A stretch of DNA of 49,794 nt, taken from contig CAJWPE010000005.1 in assembly GCA_913045625.1 (NCBI GenBank), positions 1 to 49,794 of the forward strand, written 5' to 3'. The position numbers were made by a program, and so were the translations under genes. Numbering within the stretch: position 1 is the first letter of the stretch; each line of letters begins with the position of its first letter. The DNA comes from an uncultured Chloroflexota bacterium (lineage in GTDB: Bacteria > Chloroflexota > Dehalococcoidia > Lucifugimonadales > UBA826). The notes beneath the pieces are model-generated. The model was not told the origin of the DNA. It saw nothing but the letters and a program-made list of their open reading frames with translations, and ran no database searches. This document shows positions 8,148 to 15,640 of the stretch, one piece after another.

Positions 8148-9815
8148 TTATTTAATTATAGTAACCAAATAATCATAGTGATCTTGACCACCATAATATG
8201 TTTCTATATTACTTTTAACAACAGATTCAATATTTTTATCCAAAAAATCATCAACCTGAGTTTTAATTTTATCTTTACCTAATAAAATTAGAATTCTTTC
8301 ATATTCAACGTTAATTTCATTATTTATAATTTCCATCAACAAACTATCTAAAGTTTTTGCAGAGCCAATGATAGATCCATCTTTCATTGCAATGGGATCA
8401 CCTGAAAAAATAGTATCGTGGTCTTTAAGTGAAACATTTCTAGCAGATGGAAATATAAAAACATTTTGAATATTCGGGAGAATTTCCAACATTAATTTCT
8501 CATTAATATCAATTCTCATATTAGGATCAAACTCTGCTGCACATTCTAAACCTTGTCCCAAATTCTCTGTGGGAATTATCGTGACATTCAATTCAGTAAT
8601 TTTTGCGGCTTCAGATGCTGCAGAAAAAACATTTTTATCATTAGGGAGCAAAATTAAATCTACGTCATGATTTTCAAATTGACTAAAACAATTCAGTAAT
8701 TCAGATACGCTTGGATTGGCTTCAGGGCTTACTGGCAAAACAACAGAAGCACCCAGTTCTAAAAACATTTCTTTATTCCCTTCACCACTAGATAAAACAA
8801 TCATTTTCACTATATCTTCATCTAAATCAGTTTCGTTTGTATTATTCACATAAGAATCAAATGCTTGATTTTCCATATCCTCAACACTTAAGTCCTGAAT
8901 TTCTCCCATAGTCTTAGAAGTTGCTAAAACATTTTCTACATCATCAGTATGAAGATGAATTCTATTAACTGGAGTATCAGTAAGTAGGACTAATGATGAA
9001 CAAAGTGATTCCAATTTACTTCTTAAAACATCCTCGCTACTTTGAGAAATTAAAACAAATTGAGTACAAAAGCCGTAAGATTCCTCATGATCAAAATGTT
9101 GTTCTAATGCTTGTTTAATTTTATGTCCTGAATCTTCAGGGGTGCGAACTGTTGTTAATCGATCTAAAGACATGGGTTGTAAACAACTTAACTCAATAGC
9201 TTTAACTATAATTTCTATTCCATATCCACCTGAATCAACAACTCCACTATCTTCCAATAATTTCATATGATTGGGAGTATTAGTTACAGATTCTTTAGCA
9301 AATCCAGAAAGAATACGTAATAAAGTTTCTAAATTAATTTCAGTTTCAGAAAATGTTGTATTTAATTGATCAGACATTTCACCGATCACCGTTAACATTG
9401 TTCCTTCAACTGGCTCGCTTACTGATGAATATGCTTTATTTTTTGCTGCAGCTAAAGCTATTGGTATATTCGCCATTTTCCAATCAAAGTTCTCTTTAAG
9501 GCAATCAAACAAACCTCTAATAATTTGGGCTAGTATTACTCCACTATTCCCCCTCCCCTCATACAAAGCAGCTTTAGAAATATACATACTCAAATCACGA
9601 ATAGATAAAAATTCCTGTTCTTTAATTCTAGATTGAACTCCTTTCAAAGTCCTATACATATTCGTTCCAGTATCGCCATCGGGAACAGGAAACACATTTA
9701 AATCATTTACATAATCTACGTGTTTATCAAAATATGAAACAATGTCATCAATTAAATTTATGACAGAATCGATAATATGTTTTTCGTTTTGTATGTTTGA
9801 GTTCATTTCACCCAA
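8148..9815 (-). CDS. DAK2 domain protein, FakA/YloV family (fatty acid kinase-like)
   Basis: The N-terminal DhaL/DAK2 domain shows the Mg-ATP motif VPDGDTGTNM near residues 44-54, then GRGNSGVILAQI and NTPNHMKLLEDSGVVDSGGYG. The C-terminal half matches the DegV-like/DUF1949 region of YloV. The family's best-known member, FakA, phosphorylates fatty acids held by a FakB carrier for phospholipid synthesis. No fakB lies in this window. Gene order rpmB-yloV-recG is conserved with Bacillus, but here rpmB is divergent and the intervening Asp23 gene is missing. The listed start is TTG; the ATG at 9806 is equally plausible. Confidence 0.85.
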   Translation of the reverse strand: MGEMNSNIQNEKHIIDSVINLIDDIVSYFDKHVDYVNDLNVFPVPDGDTGTNMYRTLKGVQSRIKEQEFLSIRDLSMYISKAALYEGRGNSGVILAQIIRGLFDCLKENFDWKMANIPIALAAAKNKAYSSVSEPVEGTMLTVIGEMSDQLNTTFSETEINLETLLRILSGFAKESVTNTPNHMKLLEDSGVVDSGGYGIEIIVKAIELSCLQPMSLDRLTTVRTPEDSGHKIKQALEQHFDHEESYGFCTQFVLISQSSEDVLRSKLESLCSSLVLLTDTPVNRIHLHTDDVENVLATSKTMGEIQDLSVEDMENQAFDSYVNNTNETDLDEDIVKMIVLSSGEGNKEMFLELGASVVLPVSPEANPSVSELLNCFSQFENHDVDLILLPNDKNVFSAASEAAKITELNVTIIPTENLGQGLECAAEFDPNMRIDINEKLMLEILPNIQNVFIFPSARNVSLKDHDTIFSGDPIAMKDGSIIGSAKTLDSLLMEIINNEINVEYERILILLGKDKIKTQVDDFLDKNIESVVKSNIETYYGGQDHYDYLVTIIK

Positions 9816-9816
9816 A

Positions 9817-9845
9817 TTGAGATACGTTCTTAATCATGGTAGAAT
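9817..9845 (+). promoter_or_regulatory. Sigma70-type promoter of rpmB
   Basis: TTGAGA (9817-9822), a 17-base spacer and TAGAAT (9840-9845) match the housekeeping promoter consensus well. The predicted start near 9852 gives a leader of about 68 bases before rpmB. The -35 box touches the start of the divergent DAK gene. Confidence 0.6.
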
Positions 9846-9919
9846 TTTTATCTATCTTAATAAAGGAGCACTAAGTTCGCTATTGTATTCTTCGATAGTA
9901 ACTTCGTCAAAGGCATAAT

Positions 9920-10117
9920 ATGGCTACATGTGAACTACCAAATTGTAATAAAAGAGTCACTACTGGAAATAATGTAAGTCACTCAAAAAGAAGAACTAAA
10001 AGAACTTGGAAACCTAATATCCAAAGAGCTACTTTAGAGATCAATGGAGTTTTTAAGCAAGTTTATGCGTGCACCAGATGCATTAGAACTCATTACAAAA
10101 CAGCACTCAAAGACTAA
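9920..10117 (+). CDS. rpmB: 50S ribosomal protein L28
   Basis: This 65-residue L28 has the conserved opening MATCELPNCNKRVTTGNNVSHSKRRTKR and the body RTWKPNIQ. It is the zinc-binding form, with Cys4 and Cys9 paired with a CTRC motif near the C-terminus (YACTRCIRT). L28 sits in the large subunit near the E site. An AAAGG lies six bases before the ATG. The gene is monocistronic and divergent from the DAK/recG operon, with its own good promoter. Confidence 0.95.
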   Translation: MATCELPNCNKRVTTGNNVSHSKRRTKRTWKPNIQRATLEINGVFKQVYACTRCIRTHYKTALKD

Positions 10118-10124
10118 CCTGACT

Positions 10125-10161
10125 AAACACTTGACACAGCACTTTACACCGAAGTGTTTTT
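10125..10161 (+). terminator. Possible terminator after rpmB
   Basis: AAACACTT (10125-10132) can pair with AAGTGTTT (10152-10159), followed by a short T-run, across a 19-base loop. The loop is long for an intrinsic terminator, so this is only a candidate. Confidence 0.35.
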
Positions 10162-10206
10162 AGCTTGATAATTACACCATAAGCATTCAATTCAAATGAG
10201 GGATTT

Positions 10207-11190
10207 ATGTCAAATTATTCTAAAAATGAAGCTCAAGAATGGGCTAACATCAATGTAACTGGACAATGGTCTACATTAATGACACCTTTCACACCAAATG
10301 ATGAAATTGACGAAAAAGGCATTAGAAATGATGTTCGTAGACTAATCGATTTAGGAACAAAGGGAGCAGGATGTACGTGGGGTATGGGAGAATTTTGGAG
10401 TCTTACTATTGAAGAAAGAAAACAAGTTTATGACATTGTATCTGACGAAGCACAAGGCAAATTATTAACTGCCGCCCATGTGTCTCATTCTTCAATAAAA
10501 AGTGTGATTGAATTATCAACCCATGCAGAAAATCAAAACTTTGATTTATTAGTATTAGCAGCACCTTACTTCGTTACAAACCAAGAAGAACAAGTTATTG
10601 AATGGGTAAATATTTTATCAAGCAATACTAATTTAGGAATCATGTTTTATAACTCTCCTCAATTTGGAATCACAATGAGTGCAAATGGACTAAAAGAAAT
10701 CTGCAAAATACATAATGTTGTTGGAGTTAAAGAGGCTAGTTTCAATCCGGAGATTTCTGTAGAAACACACTTGTCATTAGGCGAAAAACATCTCATAAGC
10801 ACTCCTGACGAATGGATTTTCCACAAAGGTAAAGAATTAGGTTTCCAACAAAAAGTAATGTTTGCGAATACTTCTGATTGGAGATTTGATACTCCAGAGC
10901 ATAATTATTATGTTCAATTTATTAATAAAGCAATAGATGGAAATATAGATGTTGAAATGTATGAAGAACATCTAGCCCCAATAAAAGCTGTTTCTGATAA
11001 ATGGTGGCAGTATACGGTCAAAAAAATGAACGGGGCACTACCTGCTTCTCTCTGTAAATTCTGGGGAGAACTAATGGGAATGAGTGGCGGTTCTGTCAGG
11101 CCTCCACTAGTAGACTTATCCGATTCTGAGAAAACAGATTTAAAAAATGACATTGCAAAAGCACGAAACAAATCAATGATATCCTTATAG
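10207..11190 (+). CDS. Dihydrodipicolinate synthase-superfamily aldolase/lyase
   Basis: The fold is the DapA/NAL class I aldolase TIM barrel. The Schiff-base Lys is in VVGVKEAS and the Tyr in MFYNSP. The usual GTTGE pyruvate-binding motif is replaced by WGMGE, so the catalytic Thr is lost and the enzyme is not an ordinary DapA. The window also has a canonical dapA at 34.4 kb. The C-terminus contains an unusual GGSVRPPL segment, shared with many uncharacterised aldolase/dehydratase members. It is followed after 23 bases by the MfnB-TusA fusion gene, so the two are likely cotranscribed and may act in one pathway. The substrate is unknown; a pyruvate-plus-aldehyde (or reverse) reaction is a family-based guess. 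Confidence 0.85.
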   Translation: MSNYSKNEAQEWANINVTGQWSTLMTPFTPNDEIDEKGIRNDVRRLIDLGTKGAGCTWGMGEFWSLTIEERKQVYDIVSDEAQGKLLTAAHVSHSSIKSVIELSTHAENQNFDLLVLAAPYFVTNQEEQVIEWVNILSSNTNLGIMFYNSPQFGITMSANGLKEICKIHNVVGVKEASFNPEISVETHLSLGEKHLISTPDEWIFHKGKELGFQQKVMFANTSDWRFDTPEHNYYVQFINKAIDGNIDVEMYEEHLAPIKAVSDKWWQYTVKKMNGALPASLCKFWGELMGMSGGSVRPPLVDLSDSEKTDLKNDIAKARNKSMISL

Positions 11191-11213
11191 TATAAATATC
11201 AGGAGACAAAATT

Positions 11214-12188
11214 ATGATTTTGATGGTCAGTGTGCAAGACCTTTATGAAGCTAAACAAGCCTTAAAGGGTGGTGCAGATATTGTGGACGTTAAAAACCTA
11301 CAAGAAGCTTTGGTGGGTTCTGCGCACCCAACTACGTTCAAACAAGTTAGAGATGAGGTTCCAGGTAATCATCATGCCAGCCTGACATTAGGGGTAGTCC
11401 CTAATCAAGTTGGTACAGTTGCTATGGCAGTTTATGCTGCCGGTCTATTGGAAGCCACATCAGTGAAAGTGGGATTTATGGTTAGCGAATACCAACAAGC
11501 TTTAGAAATATTGCAAGCTTCAAAAGAAGCATTAGCAAACACTGAAACTAAATTAATTGGGTCTTTATTTGCAGATAATTTACTATACAAAGGTGGCATT
11601 GACCCAAACCTCATGGTGAAACTAGCAAAAGAATCTCAATGTGATGGATGGTTGATTGATACATTGGTAAAAGACGGTCGAAACTTATTTGATTTTATAC
11701 CTGAAGAAAGATTAAAAGAAATGGTTTTAGAAGGAAAAGAATTAGGAATGAGTACAGCCTTATCAGGTCATTTAAAAATGGATGACCTTGATGAATTAGC
11801 TCGAGTTAATCCTGATATTGTTGGAGTCAGAGGGGCTGTATGTCAAAAAGGAGATAGAGACTCAAGAGTTTACTGGGAATCAGTCCTTGAATTCAAATCA
11901 CAGTTAGATATAAGGCAGAGTGGCGAGGTTGACGTGTATAGTGGCAAAAACAATACTATCAGTACTGATAACTGGAGAATAATAGACGGAACAGGAAAAA
12001 CTTGTGCTGGAATAATTGCTGCATTATCCCAACAAATCAGCGAAGATCCAAAATCATTTGTAGAAGTAATAATTCCAGATGTTCTTAATTCATACGACTT
12101 AGTTGTTTGGGCTGAAAAAAACAAGCACGACATCATTACTCAAAGGAAAGACCCAGAGGGATCTTTGAGAATGCTTATTAAGCCATAA
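11214..12188 (+). CDS. MfnB-like (5-formylfuran-3-yl)methyl phosphate synthase fused to a TusA-like domain
   Basis: Residues 1 to about 235 match the MfnB/DUF556 family. The N-terminus MILMVSVQDLYEAKQALKGG and then ADIVDVKN place Asp25 and Lys27 exactly where the Schiff-base region of the methanogen enzyme lies; Lys85 (VKVGF) and Asp149/Lys153 (LIDTLVKDG) are also kept. MfnB condenses two glyceraldehyde-3-phosphate molecules to a furan aldehyde phosphate for methanofuran. Residues about 248-324 resemble the sulfur carrier TusA: IIDGTGKTCAGI keeps the Cys (264) but has lost the usual CPxP prolines, followed by VVWAEKNKHDI. The start is well supported by AGGAG eight bases upstream. It is cotranscribed with the aldolase upstream. 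A bacterial furan or sulfur role is inference. Confidence 0.75.
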   Translation: MILMVSVQDLYEAKQALKGGADIVDVKNLQEALVGSAHPTTFKQVRDEVPGNHHASLTLGVVPNQVGTVAMAVYAAGLLEATSVKVGFMVSEYQQALEILQASKEALANTETKLIGSLFADNLLYKGGIDPNLMVKLAKESQCDGWLIDTLVKDGRNLFDFIPEERLKEMVLEGKELGMSTALSGHLKMDDLDELARVNPDIVGVRGAVCQKGDRDSRVYWESVLEFKSQLDIRQSGEVDVYSGKNNTISTDNWRIIDGTGKTCAGIIAALSQQISEDPKSFVEVIIPDVLNSYDLVVWAEKNKHDIITQRKDPEGSLRMLIKP

Positions 12189-12210
12189 ATTAATTTCAAA
12201 AGGTAGGCAA

Positions 12211-12462
12211 ATGGGAATTGTTGAAATAATTTCACTAGTTGCAGACATAGTCATAATAGTCAGCCTTTTATTTATAATTTTTCTATTGATAGTTTTAACT
12301 AGAAGTATTTCAAAAGTTTGGAGTTCTTTTAGTAAAACTAAAAATGATGTTTTAGATTTTATAAATATTTTTTCTAATCCAACCCAAATTAGCTCAAGCA
12401 CTATTAAAAGAGTGGCAAGAGGGATAAGATTTATAAGTAAGTTTAATCAAACAAAAAAGTAA
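12211..12462 (+). CDS. Small membrane-anchored protein, DUF948-like position
   Basis: This 83-residue protein has one strong N-terminal membrane segment (residues about 5-32) and a basic, partly helical tail ending KRVARGIRFISKFNQTKK. I do not recognise a family by sequence. It lies 12 bases before a YtxH-family gene; in many bacteria YtxH genes follow a similar short single-pass protein (DUF948), so the pair probably functions together at the envelope. An AAAGG lies upstream of the ATG. Confidence 0.65.
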   Translation: MGIVEIISLVADIVIIVSLLFIIFLLIVLTRSISKVWSSFSKTKNDVLDFINIFSNPTQISSSTIKRVARGIRFISKFNQTKK

Positions 12463-12474
12463 TCGGAGGCTGAA

Positions 12475-12816
12475 ATGTCAAAACACCATGACCATAATCA
12501 TAATTCAGGTTTCACTACTGGCCTTATAATTGGCGGAATTATTGGAGCAATAGCTGGTATATTGTCTGCTCCAAAACCTGGAGCTGAATTAAGATCAGAA
12601 CTACTTGAGAAAACTGATGATTTTAAAGGTAAAGCTGATGGAATCACAGCTTCTTTAAGAGAAACTATTTCACCTGGTGTAACTGAAATTTCCAACAGAA
12701 TTGCTCCAACTATTTCTTCTGCAAAGGAAAAATTTTCTCCCTTAATTGATGAAATCAGTAAACAATTTTCTAAAGATAGTCAAGAAACCGGCTCAGAATC
12801 TGAAGAACCTAAATAA
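12475..12816 (+). CDS. YtxH domain-containing protein
   Basis: The 113-residue protein begins with a His-rich stretch (KHHDHNHNSG), then a glycine-rich hydrophobic helix FTTGLIIGGIIGAIAGILSAPKPG, the YtxH hallmark. Helical, charged repeats follow (LREKT-, ISNRIAPTISSAKEKF) and an acidic end. YtxH proteins are stress- or envelope-associated; their mechanism is not known. CGGAGG sits just before the start. Its last bases overlap the convergent pheA stop by 8 bases. Confidence 0.8.
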   Translation: MSKHHDHNHNSGFTTGLIIGGIIGAIAGILSAPKPGAELRSELLEKTDDFKGKADGITASLRETISPGVTEISNRIAPTISSAKEKFSPLIDEISKQFSKDSQETGSESEEPK

Positions 12817-13636
12817 ATTTCGGATATGATCCTAAAACTTTAATCATTGCAACTTTACTAGATAAAGATTCAATGGAATTCGCGACTTTTTCATCAGTTC
12901 TATGGCCCTCTATATCAACTAGAAATACATATCTACCTAAACTCTTTTTATTAGGCCTAGATTCTATTTTAACTAAGTTAATATCTCTTGAAGCAAATTC
13001 TGTAAGCGATTCACTCAAAATGCCCGGCTGATCACCTTGAAACTCAAAACAAAGAGAAGTTTTGTCATTTCCAGTTTTCGGATGATCATTTTTACCAAGT
13101 ACAATGAATCTAGTTTCATTGTTAGGCCTATCTTCAACATTTTTCTTTAAAATTTTTGCCCCATATATTTTTGCTGCTTGATCACTTGAAATAGCGGCTG
13201 AGTTCATTGGTGACTTCATCATTTCCTCAACTGCAGCAGAATTACTTAAAGATGCAACCAAATTAGCATTTGGTAAATTTGTGGTTAAAAATTGTCGGCA
13301 TTGGCCTAACGATTGAGGATGAGAATAAACTGTTTGAATTTCACTAAAATCAATTTCAGTTTTTGACATCAAATTATGATTTATAGGAATAACTATTTCT
13401 CCACAAATACTTAAATCAGAATCGTGAATTAGTAAATCAAGAGTAAAAGTCACACCCCCTTCGATACTATTTTCAATTGGTACAATTCCAATATCTGTTA
13501 ATCCATCATTTACAGCTTTAGCAACGTCGGGAATAGAATCTACAGATACTAAATCACATTCTTCGCACCAAATCTGTGCAGCTTGTTCGCTGTAAGTACC
13601 AGCGGGTCCTAAAAATGAAATTCTCTTATCTGTCAT
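12809..13636 (-). CDS. pheA: Prephenate dehydratase
   Basis: It converts prephenate to phenylpyruvate in phenylalanine synthesis. At 275 residues it has the standalone form: the PDT domain (ISFLGPAGTYSEQAA, PIENSIEGGVTFTLDLL, the TRF motif in NNETRFIVLG) followed by a C-terminal ACT domain (CFEFQGDQPGILSESL, IESRPNKKSLGRYVF) that binds Phe for feedback control. The ESRP motif of the allosteric site is present. Its ATG overlaps the stop of the upstream RCK_N gene by one base, so it is the last gene of the potassium-uptake operon, an unexpected partner. Confidence 0.93.
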   Translation of the reverse strand: MTDKRISFLGPAGTYSEQAAQIWCEECDLVSVDSIPDVAKAVNDGLTDIGIVPIENSIEGGVTFTLDLLIHDSDLSICGEIVIPINHNLMSKTEIDFSEIQTVYSHPQSLGQCRQFLTTNLPNANLVASLSNSAAVEEMMKSPMNSAAISSDQAAKIYGAKILKKNVEDRPNNETRFIVLGKNDHPKTGNDKTSLCFEFQGDQPGILSESLTEFASRDINLVKIESRPNKKSLGRYVFLVDIEGHRTDEKVANSIESLSSKVAMIKVLGSYPKFI

Positions 13637-14055
13637 TAAATTTCTTCAATTAAAAATTGCCCTATTTTCTCTTGAATATTACTGATTACAATATCTGGAA
13701 CTTCAACCAACACATCAACACCTAACATAGAAAATAAATCTTTATTTGCTGATGAATTTAACAAACTGACTACTCTATCAACAGAATAATATGACTTTGC
13801 AATTTGTGACACAATTAAATTTTCATAATCATGTTCAAGCGTAGTAATAACCATATCAGCACGTCCTAAACCAGCCTCTGTCAAATCATCAATGTCAAGT
13901 GGATCTCCAAAAAAGCAGACATCTCCAAAAGAATTCTGAATCAGCTGTAATTTTTGTTTATTATTATCAATCAAAGTAACTTCTCCACCCGATTTCATAA
14001 GCCAGCTGATTATTTCCTCAGATATCGTTGTAGCACCAATTATGACATAGTACAT
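13636..14055 (-). CDS. TrkA-N (RCK_N) domain protein, second of a pair
   Basis: The 139-residue protein is a lone NAD-binding RCK_N domain with no C-terminal RCK_C. The Rossmann fold is visible (YYVIIGATTISEEII, then EVTLIDNN with the acidic residue after strand 2, and GDPLDIDDLTEAGLGRADMVI). The glycine motif is degenerate: GATTIS replaces GxGxxG, so nucleotide binding may be weak or lost. It starts directly after the paired RCK_N gene and overlaps pheA. In Chloroflexota such twin RCK_N genes are common; a heterodimer with its neighbour gating the Ktr channel is a plausible guess. Confidence 0.8.
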   Translation of the reverse strand: MYYVIIGATTISEEIISWLMKSGGEVTLIDNNKQKLQLIQNSFGDVCFFGDPLDIDDLTEAGLGRADMVITTLEHDYENLIVSQIAKSYYSVDRVVSLLNSSANKDLFSMLGVDVLVEVPDIVISNIQEKIGQFLIEEI

Positions 14056-14523
14056 TTAAATTTCCTCATCATTATTAATAAAAGTATTAATTGAATCAAT
14101 AACCAATCCAGAAATGTCTATAATTTTCAAATCAGAAGATTTATAAATACTTGATAATTTGTCATTTTTCAAAATTACAAAGACTTTTGGAATCCTTAAT
14201 ATTTGAGTTGCAATCTGAGCTACAAACAAATTACATGAATCTATTTCTGTAGATGCAATAAAAATATCCATGTCATTAAAATTCATTTGGTCCCAAAAAT
14301 GTCGATCAGTATAATCTCCTTGAACAGTAGAAATACTATTTGAATCAATCTTATCTTTAGGTATTTGTTTAAATAAATCTAAAGATTTGTCTATAACTTT
14401 TATAACATGTCCATCTTTAGATAAATTATTAATTATAATTGTGCTGAATTTTCCACATCCAACCACAATGATTTTCTGAGGTTTTGAAATATTTGATATT
14501 TCATCAGAAATATTATTAATCAT
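14056..14523 (-). CDS. TrkA-N (RCK_N) domain protein, first of a pair
   Basis: A 155-residue single RCK_N domain: KIIVVGCGKFSTIIINNL has a near-normal glycine motif, HVIKVIDKS has the strand-2 acid, and GDYTDRHFWDQM and MDIFIASTEID follow as in KtrA/TrkA. An N-terminal extension of about 17 residues is present. The family binds NAD(H) or ATP and regulates K+ channels from the cytoplasm. It lies 22 bases after the USP-like gene and abuts the next RCK_N gene. Confidence 0.82.
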   Translation of the reverse strand: MINNISDEISNISKPQKIIVVGCGKFSTIIINNLSKDGHVIKVIDKSLDLFKQIPKDKIDSNSISTVQGDYTDRHFWDQMNFNDMDIFIASTEIDSCNLFVAQIATQILRIPKVFVILKNDKLSSIYKSSDLKIIDISGLVIDSINTFINNDEEI

Positions 14524-14545
14524 TTTTACTCCTAAAAATCATTTG

Positions 14546-14935
14546 TTAATTAATCAAAGCGTTACAGAAAATCAAGTCGCACTCAAATTTTTTAATAATT
14601 TGGGACAATTCTTCCAATTTATCATTTATAAATTGATTGTTTCCCAAAATAATTCCCTTCACATCTTCTTCTTTTGATAAAGTAATCAATGCACTTGTAA
14701 TAGATCTAGATTGAACTATGTCTGCTTGAAGACGAATTTTACTTTTTTCTTCCAATGATTCTAAATAGTTCTCAGCTATTTCAGTCATATGTGCGATTTC
14801 TTTATCTACAGGGAATTCTCTAGAAACTTCAATCACATACAACAACCTCAAAGATTCTTTATTTTTAAGAAATCCTTGAGCAGTTTCAATAATTAAATGA
14901 TCATTATTAGACCCATCAACTAAAGCAACCCACAT
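14546..14935 (-). CDS. Universal-stress-protein-like protein
   Basis: 129 residues with the USP alpha/beta pattern: WVALVDGSNNDHLIIETA, LRLLYVIEVSREFP, a helix, DIVQSRSITSALITLSKEEDVKGIILGNNQ, and a last strand CDLIFC. The ATP-binding GxxGx9GS motif is absent, so it belongs to the non-ATP-binding type or is diverged. It sits between ktrA and the RCK_N pair, 25 bases after ktrA. USP domains often pair with ion transporters as regulators. Confidence 0.65.
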   Translation of the reverse strand: MWVALVDGSNNDHLIIETAQGFLKNKESLRLLYVIEVSREFPVDKEIAHMTEIAENYLESLEEKSKIRLQADIVQSRSITSALITLSKEEDVKGIILGNNQFINDKLEELSQIIKKFECDLIFCNALIN

Positions 14936-14960
14936 ATCAAATATCCTTGCAGAAATTTAT

Positions 14961-15626
14961 TTATGTTACCTTTTCTAAAGACTCTAAATCAGAGTCATGT
15001 GCAGCAACAACAACCAAATATCCCTCTTTAACTTTTTCGGACAATGAGGGATTTAAAGTAACTTTCCTACCTTTACATAAAGCCAAAGCTGCTATTCCAT
15101 AACTATCAGAGGCAGATGTAAAACCCACTTCTTCTAAAGTTTTTCCTGAAAATCTTGCAGGTACTCTAAATCTACTAACACCATAATTGTTTGTAATACC
15201 TATATATTCTTCAACACTTGCATTGTATAAACTATGAGCAAGTCTTGTTCCCATTTCCTCTTCTGGTTGAATAACTCTATCAACCCCAACTCGCCTCAAT
15301 GTATTAGCATGCAAATCGTCTCTTGCCCTAGCAATAACATTTTTTACACCCAAAGTTTTCATTAAAACTGAAATCATTACGCTTGGAGCCACATCAGATT
15401 GTATAGTAATAATTACAACCTCATAATCTTGAATACCTAAATCTTTTAAAGCAATTTCGCTTGTACAATCAGCTGTAACAGCATAAGTGCATTGGCCCAA
15501 AACTGTCTGCACCTTTTCTTCAGTGTTATCAATAGCTAAAACATCATAACCAAGGTTATATAATGTTCTTGTAGTACTAATACCAAATCTACCCAAACCA
15601 ATCACTGCTACTTGTTTATTTGCCAT
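14961..15626 (-). CDS. ktrA: Potassium channel regulatory subunit KtrA/TrkA
   Basis: The full 221-residue KtrA form has RCK_N (VAVIGLGRFGISTTRTL, VLAIDNTEEKVQ, CTYAVTADCTSE, VVIITIQSD, NVIARARDDLHANTLRRVGVDRVIQPEEEMG) then RCK_C (FRVPARFSGKTLEEVGF, to the end). It forms an octameric cytoplasmic ring that gates KtrB in response to nucleotides. It lies 14 bases downstream of ktrB, the expected partner. Confidence 0.92.
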   Translation of the reverse strand: MANKQVAVIGLGRFGISTTRTLYNLGYDVLAIDNTEEKVQTVLGQCTYAVTADCTSEIALKDLGIQDYEVVIITIQSDVAPSVMISVLMKTLGVKNVIARARDDLHANTLRRVGVDRVIQPEEEMGTRLAHSLYNASVEEYIGITNNYGVSRFRVPARFSGKTLEEVGFTSASDSYGIAALALCKGRKVTLNPSLSEKVKEGYLVVVAAHDSDLESLEKVT

Positions 15627-15640
15627 ATATGTTCCTTATA

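Noticed and set aside
9862-9919. Leader peptide before rpmB after the AAAGGAG at 9862
   Set aside because: The only short frame begins at a TTG too far from that Shine-Dalgarno, so there is no credible start.
11214-12188. Methanofuran biosynthesis as the assigned pathway
   Set aside because: No other mfn gene or formyltransferase lies in the window, and the TusA-like fusion makes direct transfer of that function unsafe.
12099-12401. 100-residue minus-strand ORF
   Set aside because: Antisense to the MfnB fusion end and the small membrane protein; it has no recognisable domain.
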